DNA of 64,000 nt. Origin: Thalassia testudinum. Taxonomy: Eukaryota; Streptophyta; Magnoliopsida; Alismatales; Hydrocharitaceae. This document shows, one piece after another, positions 56,626 through 64,000 of this stretch. The stretch is taken from assembly GCA_037157565.1 (NCBI GenBank), contig JAZHRO010000036.1, positions 131,262,001-131,326,000 of the forward strand, in the 5' to 3' direction. Positions within the stretch are counted from its first letter, which is position 1. Every line of letters begins with the position of its first letter. The notes under the pieces were generated by a model that saw nothing but the letters and a program-made list of their open reading frames with translations, did no database searches and had not been told where the DNA came from. The position numbers and the translations under genes are program-made.

Positions 56626-57385
56626 GGAGGACCTGGTCAAGCTCTTTGAGCAGGTCCACATAAACATCCCCTTGATGGATGCAATCCGCCACGTACCAGC
56701 TTACGCATGATTTTTAAAGAATGTGTGTACACCCCAGCGTAAGCCGCGAACCAAGGGTGGGAGCCCAATTGTTCTGTCAGAGCAAGCCAGCTCTGTAATC
56801 CTCAGTAAACTCCCACCCAAGGCAAAAGATCCTGGTACTCCCCTGATCTCCTGCAAGATAGGTGATACCCAATTTGATAGAGCTCTACTAGACTTGGGTG
56901 CATCCATAAACCTGATACCCACATCCTTACTCGACCATCTAGAAGAATCTAAGCTAAAATCAACTGAGGTGACATTACAATTAGCAGATCGGTCTATAAA
57001 GTCACCAAAAGGGATTCTCGAGGATGTTATCGTAAGAGTGCAGGATTTCTATTTCCCAGTGGACTTTATAGTCTTAGATATGGACGCGCCTAAAAACCCT
57101 AGGGATACACCAATCATTCTAGGGAGACCTTTCTTGGCTACTGCTAGAGCCAACATCAGCTGTGAGGAGGGCCAAATAGAGCATAAATTTGGAGATCAAA
57201 CATTAAAAATTGATATATTTAAGGCCCAACAAGGAATTAATTGCGGTGTCATCGAACAGATTTGTGACGTTAGGATTTTGGTTGATGAGTCACACCTCCA
57301 GAATGACTCAATTATGCCTCATCAATCACAGAAGGATCTTGACCCGCAAACAGAGGAGTCGACACCCAGTAACTCCTACCCTTGA
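56626..57385 (+). pseudogene. Athila C protease region
   Basis: It includes LVKLFEQVHINIPLMDAIRH in the restored downstream frame, a TGA at 56708-56710 replacing the CGA arginine codon of A, then a 220-codon open stretch (56723-57385). That stretch has VCTPQRKPRTK, the catalytic LLDLGASINLIPTSLL and IILGRPFLATARANI. It ends by a frame change near 57370-57385 before the RT linker. Confidence 0.85.
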
Positions 57386-58774
57386 ACCTCACATCTACAC
57401 TGAACCACCCGCTGCTGCTGATAACCCTATCCTCGAGTTAAAGCCTCTTCCTGCTCACTTGAAATACATCTTTTTGGGTTCCAATCACACCCTTCCTGTG
57501 ATTATAAATTCCACCATCAATTCCGAACAGGAATCCTGTCTGATTACTGTTCTCCAGCAACATCGCAGAGCCATCGGGTGGACTCTCGATGATTTGACTG
57601 GAATAAGCCCCTCTTATTGTACTCATCATATCTATTCAGAAGAGGGCACACGACCTTCTCGTGAAATGCAGAGACGTTTAAACCGTAATCTACAGGAGGT
57701 CGTGAAAAAGGAGATCATTAAGTGGTTAGATGCCGGGATCATCTACCCGATCTCCGATAGTCGTTGGGTGAGCCCAATTCAGGTTGTGCCTAAGAAGGCA
57801 GGACTCACCACCATAACGACTGAAATTGGAGAAATCATTCCTACCCGATTAGCCAATGCGTGGAGAGTCTGTATAGATTACCGCCGACTCAATTCCTCCA
57901 CAAAGAAGGACCATTTCCCACTACCCTTCATTGATCAAATTCTCGAGAAACTAGCAGGAAATAGGTTCTTCTGCTTTCTTGACGGGTACTCCGGTTACAA
58001 CCAGGTGGCAATCCATCCTGAGGACCAAGAAAAGACCACATTTACCTGCCCCTTCGGAACGTATGCTTTCCGAAGGATGCCTTTCGGTCTTTGCAATGCA
58101 CCCGCTACTTTTCAGCGGTGCATGCTTGCCATATTCTCAGATATGGTAGGTGATTTCCTGGAAGTCTTCATGGATGACTTTTCAATCTTTGGAGAATCTT
58201 TTGATGATGCCTCCAACACTTGGTCCAGATACTCAGGCGATGCATTGAGGTGAACTTGGTTCTTTCCTGGGAAAAGAGCCATTTCATGGTGCCTGAGGGA
58301 ATTGTCCTGGGACACTCAATTTCGGAAAAAGGCATCCAGGTGGATCGAGCTAAGGTTGATCTGATTTCTTGCCTTCCCGTACCTAGCTCGATCAGGGACA
58401 TTCGTTCCTTTTTAGGGCACATCGATTTTTACAGCCGTTTCATTCCAGATTTCTCGAAAATCGCACGCCCCTTGACTTCTCTTCTCTCTAAGGATGTACC
58501 TTTTGAAATCTCCAAGGAATGCACGCTAGCCTTTGAAAACCTGCGTGACCGAGTCACCCAGGCACCTATCCTACAATCCCCTGTCTGGTCTCAACCCTTT
58601 GAGATCATGTGCGATGCGTCTGACTTCGCTGTAGGAGCGGTCCTGGGGCAGAAAGCTGACGGGAAACCTGTGGTCATCTACTACGCTAGCAAGACACTTG
58701 ACGAGGCTCAGCGTAACTATACGGTTATGGAGAAAGAGCTGCTAGCCATAGTATTTGCCCTTGAAAAATTTTGA
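57386..58774 (+). pseudogene. Athila C reverse transcriptase and RNase H
   Basis: The linker (LPAHLKYIFLG; QQHRRAIGWTLDDLTGISPS) leads into RT with WRVCIDYRRLNSSTKKDHFP, FFCFLDGYSGYNQVAI, MPFGLCNAPATFQRCM and the catalytic VFMDDFSIFG. One base is missing near 58207 compared with A, shifting frame after ESFDD. Coding resumes in 58220-58774 through LGHSISEKGIQVDR and RNase H (CDASDFAVGAVLGQ; KELLAIVFALEKF). A TGA at 58772-58774 replaces the CGA arginine codon seen in A. Confidence 0.87.
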
Positions 58775-59806
58775 TCGTATCTTCTGGGTTCCCATGTCAT
58801 CATTTACTCGGATCACACGGTTGTAAGGCATCTCCTTGCCAAGAAGGACGCGAAGCCCCGACTAATCCGTTGGATCTTGCTGTTGCAAGAATTCGATCTT
58901 GAGATTCGCGACAAGGCGGGAAGGCAGAATGTGGTAGCTGACCATCTGTCCCGTCTTCCTTCTGAGATCATCAACCCTTCCGGACCCATCACGGAACATT
59001 TTCCTGATGAGCACTTGCTTTCTGTTGGTACTAGACTTCCATGGTTTGCTGATATAGTAAACTACTTGGCATCTCATCAGACACCGTCTGATTGGCCGAA
59101 GGCCAAGAAATACAAATTGCGTTCTGATTCCAAGTATTACATTTGGGAAGACCCATACCTTTTCCGCATAGGTGCTGATCAAATTATTCGGAGATGCGTC
59201 CCGGAAGAGGAAATCAGCAATATCCTATCTTTCTGCCATGACCAGGCATGCGGTGGCCATTTCTCAGGGCATAAAACCGCATCCAAAGTCCTCCAGTGTG
59301 GCTTCTACTGGCCTACACTTTTCAAAGACGCATACAGTCACTGCAAGGCATGCAGTCGTTGCCAGACTTTGGGCAACATGAACCATCGTGACATGATGCC
59401 TTTGCAGCCGATTCTCGTATGCGAAATCTTCGATGTATGGGGGATTGATTTTATGGGCCCCTTTCCTGTTTCGGATGGTTTCGAGTACATTCTGCTTGCG
59501 GTGGACTACGTGTCCAAATGGATCAAAGCCATACCGACCCGAACCTGCAATCACAAGATTGTTCTTAAGTTCATACATCAAAACATTTTCTCAAGGTTCG
59601 GGATTCCCCGTGCTATTATCTTTGATGGGGGGACCCATTTTACAAATGCTCAGTTTAGATCACTGATGGCCAAATTTGGGGTGTCTCATCGAATCTCTAC
59701 TCCTTACCACCCCCAAACAAATGGTCTAGCTGAGCTATCAAATCGGGAGATCAAGAAAATCCTGCAAGTCACTGTTCGGCCTGACAGGAAGGACTGGTCG
59801 TCCTAA
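58775..59806 (+). pseudogene. Athila C RNase H end and integrase core
   Basis: After the stop, IIYSDHTVVRHLLAKKDAKP and VVADHLSRLPS end RNase H. Integrase follows with the zinc region (CHDQACGGHFSGHKTASKVL ... CKACSRCQ) and the DDE core (GIDFMGPFP; DGGTHFTNAQF; LAELSNREIKK). A 309-codon stretch (58877-59806) is uninterrupted and ends at a TAA where A has CGA. In the second catalytic block C reads IIFDGGTHF while A reads IISDGGTHF. Confidence 0.86.
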
Positions 59807-60331
59807 CTTCCGGAAGCATTGTGGGCCTATAGGACCGCCCACAAGACCCAGTTGGGCATGTCTCCCTTTAGACTGGTGTACAGAAAGGCATGTCACCTTC
59901 CCGTAGAACTGGAGCATAAAGCCTATTGGGCAGTACGGAACTGTAATCTAGATCTTTCCAAGGCTGGAACCCACAGAAAACTCCAAATCAGCGAGATCGA
60001 TGAATTACGCCTAGACGCGTACGAGAACTCGCGAATCTACAAGGAGCGGGTTAAAGCCTTCCACGACAAGCACATCTCGAGAAAGATCTTTCATCCTGGT
60101 CGAAAGGTCATACTCTTTGATGCCCGACTCAAACTTTTCCCGGGGAAACTGAGGTCCAAGTGGGTCAGACCGTATTTAGTCCGACAGGTTTTTGGAAATG
60201 GAGCAATTGAAATCAGTCCACTCAGCCATGATTCCGAACCTTTCATCATGAACGGTCAGAGACTCAAACCGTTCATTGATGTGACTTCTACTGATTCGGC
60301 TGAATCATCCCTCATCCTCCATTCCCCTTGA
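59807..60331 (+). pseudogene. Athila C integrase C-terminal segment
   Basis: It matches A (932-1444) over its whole length: [20 protein letters not shown], the [17 protein letters not shown] segment, and the GPY/F-like [19 protein letters not shown], here with Gly-to-Arg in GPY. It ends at the natural stop. It is separated from the core only by the TAA at 59804-59806. Confidence 0.85.
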
Positions 60332-60600
60332 ACTTACTGCGCTCGGCCGATGGCGTAAAACTCAGCACTTAACGGGAGGCAGCCCGTCATTTCTTGAAAA
60401 TCTAAAACCTTTTTCTAACACCATTGTGCACTTAAGGTTCACCCTTTAAGACAGCCGACTCCACCTCAGATGCTTGCATCTGAGATTAGAAATCGTCCGC
60501 AGAATTCATCCCGACCCATTCACTCACAAAAATATCTGTCTTAAGGAATAAATTAAGTAAATAAAAACCCCTAAATCACAATGAGGACATTGCAAGTTTT

Positions 60601-60615
60601 AGGCATGGGGGGGTA
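60601..60615 (+). promoter_or_regulatory. internal polypurine-tract-like block (Athila C)
   Basis: AGGCATGGGGGGGTA duplicates the true tract AGGCATGGGGGTA, 1.29 kb upstream of it. The neighbouring GAGGACATTGCA is conserved in Athila A and element X. Confidence 0.5.
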
Positions 60616-61308
60616 TAAGTGCAAAACTTGTAGAAAAAAAAAGGTTTTAAACAAAAAAATTCACATATGCCAAAAACACAATAAAAATTAAAAATTTTTC
60701 AAAATAAAAGGAATAAGAGGAGAAAGGAAATTTTGAAGAGAAGGAAAAGAAACAAAATGAAAAGGAGCACAAAAAGATGAAAGAAAAGAGTAATAGTCAT
60801 TAGTAAGAAGCTAAGGAATTAACCTTAGTCTAGACCATTTTTTTTTTTCAAGAAAAGAAATGAAAAGTGCTTGGTAAGATTAATAAGAATGCAAACCTTA
60901 GGCATTCTTGATAGACTCTTAGTACCCATTAAGATCTAGACAATCCTCAAGAGGTTGAGGAAAATGAAAAGCTTAAGTACTAGGTCCAAGGCTTAGGGAG
61001 TATTTGACCTCGCTAACTAACTTCTGGTTTACGGGACTCAGTAACCTAAGCACCCTAACCTCACACACAGCCTGGTTCAGCAAGCGTAAAAATCAAAATC
61101 ACGCAGAAGCGTCGAAAAAAAAATTCTGAAAAGTACACCTAGAGTAGGAGCGGCCGATCAACACAAGTTGATTTGGACGAGTTCCCAGCGCAGAGAGGCG
61201 GGAAATCCCCTCAAAGATGCGTAACAAAATATCATCTCCTCGGTGCTTGTCTCTTAGGATATTCACATATCCTACTGGGGGCATGTAAGCACCCTGCTGG
61301 TTCAGATT

Positions 61309-61460
61309 CCATGGATGGCATTATCACGAAGTGTCAACTGCCAGGGTCTGAACACGGCCACGGAACACCATGGATGGGATTATCTCGAAATCTCAATAGC
61401 CAGGGTTCTGGGGGTTGCCATGGGCGGTGCTATCTCGAAGCATCGATCTCCAGGAACCCT
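61309..61460 (+). repeat. three imperfect about 50-60-bp repeats
   Basis: CCATGG starts at 61309, 61368 and 61418. Each is followed by a G-rich word, TATCWCGAA and a CAG-rich end (GCCAGGG / CTCCAGG). The units are diverged. Confidence 0.6.
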
Positions 61461-61867
61461 TGAGGATTGATGATGGGGACAAGGAATCTGATACAGACCA
61501 TGTTGAAAAGCCAATCCTAAGCTAGAATTAAAAAGAAAAAGAGAGAGAAAACTCTCCAAAAGTAGAAAAATTTTCTACCTCTCTCCCTTACAAAACGCAC
61601 TGCGAACTGGACCAGGGCTAAAATCATTTCAAGCACGGGGTGCTTTAACTACAAAGTCCAATAAACCTTAGGTTAGTTCTTGTGGGTCTTAAAAACCTTT
61701 GCTAAGGACTGAGGCTGAGGCTAGACAGATTTGGATCTTGATTGGTACTAGAGTACCTTTTAAGCCTATGGTCAGCATTCTAACCTAATCTAAGTTTAAA
61801 TGAAAAAGCACTTATCTGAAGCTATTAAAGAACTTCATGGTCTAGAACAAGGGTTGAAACCTTAAGT

Positions 61868-61905
61868 TTTTGCTAAGGGACTAGCAAAAGCTAGGCATGG
61901 GGGTA
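61868..61905 (+). promoter_or_regulatory. hairpin and polypurine tract of Athila C
   Basis: TTTTGCTA, loop AGGGAC, TAGCAAAA (61868-61889) is followed by the tract AGGCATGGGGGTA directly abutting the 3' LTR (61906). Confidence 0.88.
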
Positions 61906-64000
61906 TGATGAGAACCTCATCATGAACCATAACTAGCTCATTTTGACCTAATACAGAGAATAAAAGCTCCTACATAACCTTAGAAAGGCTTGGCTCAGAG
62001 AGATTCTGAGTTTGCAAAGAAAACATAAACTGAGGGGTAAAAATGCAATTTCACCAATCCGATTTGAAAATAGGGTAACTCAGGATCCAAACATAGGTCA
62101 AAACAACCTAATAAGAAGAAAAGTGGGATGAGATGACTCAATAAGGGCTACAGCAACTCTAAAGAATTAAATGACAGCCTATAACCCTAAAAACAAACCC
62201 ACTTCAATTCACGTGGTTCGAGGCAAGGAAAAAATCAACTAAACCCTCTAAAATTCATAGAAAAATAATCTCTAGGGTTTAGGACTTTTAATTTGGCCTA
62301 AGGAACCCATTTTGACCTACATTAAGAACCATGCCCAATTAACAACTTAATTTAGGTTTTTACGTAAATTGACCAGTCAAACAAGGTTTAATCTAGAAAT
62401 AAAATTCACCATCAGAATCCATAGGTCCTAATTCGTCATGTATAAAAACTTGGTTCTAAGAAGAAACCTTCTTGACCAACTTTACACTTTGGTCCTCATA
62501 TATTTACATTTTGACCCTCAACTTTTGAACCCTCACATTTTGGCCCATAACTCTCCTTCGTTCTTTGCATTTAGGTCCCTCCTGCAAAACCTGCGTAGCA
62601 CTATGCTCCGGCGACCTTGCGCGGAGCATGGCGCCGCGCAGGGTGAGGGAGGGGCCCTGGCAAGTCAATGGGGGGTACCCTGCGTCGTCAGCCACCGCAG
62701 GGACACCCCCCTGAGTACTGCGACCGCCCATACCGCCCGTGCGAACGCACGGACGGTATGGGTCTCCTTCCTCCGGCGTCCTCCGGCGAGGGAGACACGT
62801 CGTCTCCCTCTGCCCTCCTCTCTGATTCCGCCCCTATAAATACCCCCGTCGCTCCGCCGTTCTCAGCAGCTCGGATCTGATGGAGACACCCCCCTAAATT
62901 CCTCCCTTCCCACTCCGACAGACGCCCCCTTGCTCCGGCGGCCATCTCCTCCTCCTCCTCGTCGCCCTGCTGCACTACCAGCAGCAGGGTTACCTTCCCT
63001 CGATCCTTCCGCGTCACGCCGCACCCAGCTGGCGCCTCTCCGGTCCCTTCCTCGCCGCCGCCCCTTCCTCTGGGCAATTTCTTCTCCGGCGACAGTCGAT
63101 ATGACTGTCGCCTGTGCCAACCCCTCTTCATCCAGCTTAATAGGTAAAACTTCTCTTCTTCCTCCCCTCTTTCTTTTCCATACTGAAACCCTTACTGTCG
63201 GCCCCAATTTCCCACCGATCACCCTCACCTTCTCCACCTCCGGCCACACTCCGGCGAACCGCTCCCATCGCTCCAGCACCCCACACGGCTCGCCGACCCG
63301 TGCATAACCTCCGCCTCCTCACCCTGATCCTCTTCCGCCCTTCCACTGCCCACCAAACGCCCTCTGCAGACCCACCGAACACACCCACTTCTTCGCCCGC
63401 AGTTTGACCTAGGGCGATCCTTTGGCTCCACCACGCCCACTGCAAACCATCCGACCACGTTCGTCGTGCCACGGCGAAGGTCCCCCGCCTGTCTGATTAG
63501 GCCGAGAGGCCGTTCTTCTGTGACCAGGTGACTCGCCCGCCGTCGCCATTACTGAGCAGGCAGAGCTCCTTCACCTGCAGGTGCAGGCACGCCGGTGGGC
63601 CTGGACCCGGGCGCGACTCGTACCCGATTACCCGGTTGCTCTGGGAGAGCTATCCTAAGAGCGAACTCAGAGAGAAAGAGACGCGCGGGGGAGAGGGGTA
63701 GAGTAGGTTTTGCCCTGACTCTGAACTCTTGAGCGTGCAGGCACGGGTGAAGAAGAAGGAAGCTCAGGGAGACACTGTAGCAACAAGAGGTTTAAGTCGT
63801 CTGATTTTCAAATCAGACGACGTCCTGAAGACAGGTGAAGGCAAAGAAGAAGAAGGAAGGTGAGGCAGAGGAAAGAGAGGAACACAGAGCAGCCAAGTGA
63901 AGACTCTGCAGACATCAGAAGACAAAGAAGAAGAAGAAAAGAAGAGAGAAGGAGCAGCCAAGTGAAGAAATAGAAAGCAGAGGAAGAAGAGCACGGGAGG
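61906..64000 (+). repeat. 3' LTR of Athila C (truncated by window end)
   Basis: It matches the 5' LTR closely from TGATGAGAACC onward, with only scattered substitutions. One 327-bp block (52645-52971 of the 5' LTR) is absent: the sequence passes from GCAGGCACGCC straight into GGTGGGCC at 63593. The TATA box is at 62835-62841. The palindromic pair is at 63796-63821. Confidence 0.9.

Larger units (their letters stand above)
60332..61867 (+). other. 3' spacer of Athila C
   Basis: About 1.5 kb, non-coding. It contains an internal polypurine-like block AGGCATGGGGGGGTA (60601-60615), an A-rich purine region (60640-60850) and three imperfect copies of a unit beginning CCATGG with TATCTCGAA-type cores (61309-61460). 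Apparent frames of 60-96 codons have no domain support. No envelope-like gene is recognised. Confidence 0.65.
50964..64000 (+). mobile_element. Athila-type Ty3/gypsy retrotransposon C (3' LTR runs off window)
   Basis: It comprises a 5' LTR (50964 to about 53741), tRNA-Asp primer site, leader, gag, protease, RT, RNase H, integrase, spacer, polypurine tract (61893-61905) and the first about 2.1 kb of the 3' LTR (61906-64000). It is inserted in the Tekay-2 integrase. The left target site bases are ACAGG; the right copy is off-window. The high similarity of the two LTRs suggests a fairly recent insertion. It is nevertheless defective, with stops and frameshifts in the polyprotein. Confidence 0.9.

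Noticed and set aside
60332..61905. An envelope-like third gene as reported for some Athila elements
   Set aside because: No long frame, signal peptide or membrane-spanning protein is visible in the spacer of either Athila C or A.

Overview
This window is nuclear DNA of a flowering plant with a large, repeat-rich genome. Nearly all of it is nested LTR retrotransposons, with a Mutator-like transposon, a 5'-truncated L1 LINE fragment and a tRNA-derived SINE. I recognise no intact host gene, no ribosomal or functional tRNA gene, and no bacterial-type system. The exact plant lineage cannot be read from the sequence.

Layout, left to right. (1) 1-10401: Athila-type Ty3/gypsy element 'A' on the minus strand; its 3' LTR lies off the left edge. 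A sits in the gag of a second minus-strand Athila element 'B' (10402 to about 15283). B in turn interrupts the integrase of a plus-strand Tekay/Del-type element, 'Tekay-1', of which only the integrase tail (15284-15658) and 3' LTR (15742-33617) remain. (2) That 3' LTR was later split twice: by a solo Athila LTR (16419-20801, itself carrying another solo LTR at about 18698-20412), and by a gag-protease-only Athila derivative 'X' (22816-33467) with a perfect 5-bp target duplication. X carries an L1 fragment in one LTR. (3) 33618-38800: AT-rich DNA with a SINE bounded by perfect 17-bp duplications and a possible old copia LTR. (4) About 38830-42650: a broken MULE transposase gene split by a solo copia LTR (40143-41893). 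(5) 42658-43324: the start of another X-family LTR, interrupted by 'Tekay-2' (43325-50963). Tekay-2 is interrupted in its integrase by a plus-strand Athila element 'C' (50964 to beyond the right edge), of the same family as A.

Every gag, protease, reverse transcriptase and integrase reading frame here is damaged except a few long segments: C gag (653 codons), the Tekay-2 reverse transcriptase (365 codons) and the C integrase core (309 codons). Several stops are C-to-T transitions (CGA to TGA, CAG to TAG), as expected for methylated, silenced repeats.

The strongest unexplained signal is a cis-sequence module shared by unrelated LTR families. It is a short palindrome with a GACGTC core (full form close to CAGACGTCTG) that occurs in pairs exactly 20 bp apart, often grouped as 20-12-20, 20-22-20 or 20-20-20. 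It is densest in the copia solo LTR (16 copies in 8 pairs, 40945-41483), where it starts about 115 bp upstream of a minus-strand TATA box. It recurs in both Tekay LTRs, in Athila B's LTR region, and as a 20-bp-spaced inverted variant in the Athila A and C LTRs. Two RNA/DNA-fold features of the Athila elements also stand out: LTR 5' termini that fold into hairpins with compensatory changes between families, and a conserved hairpin immediately before the polypurine tract.
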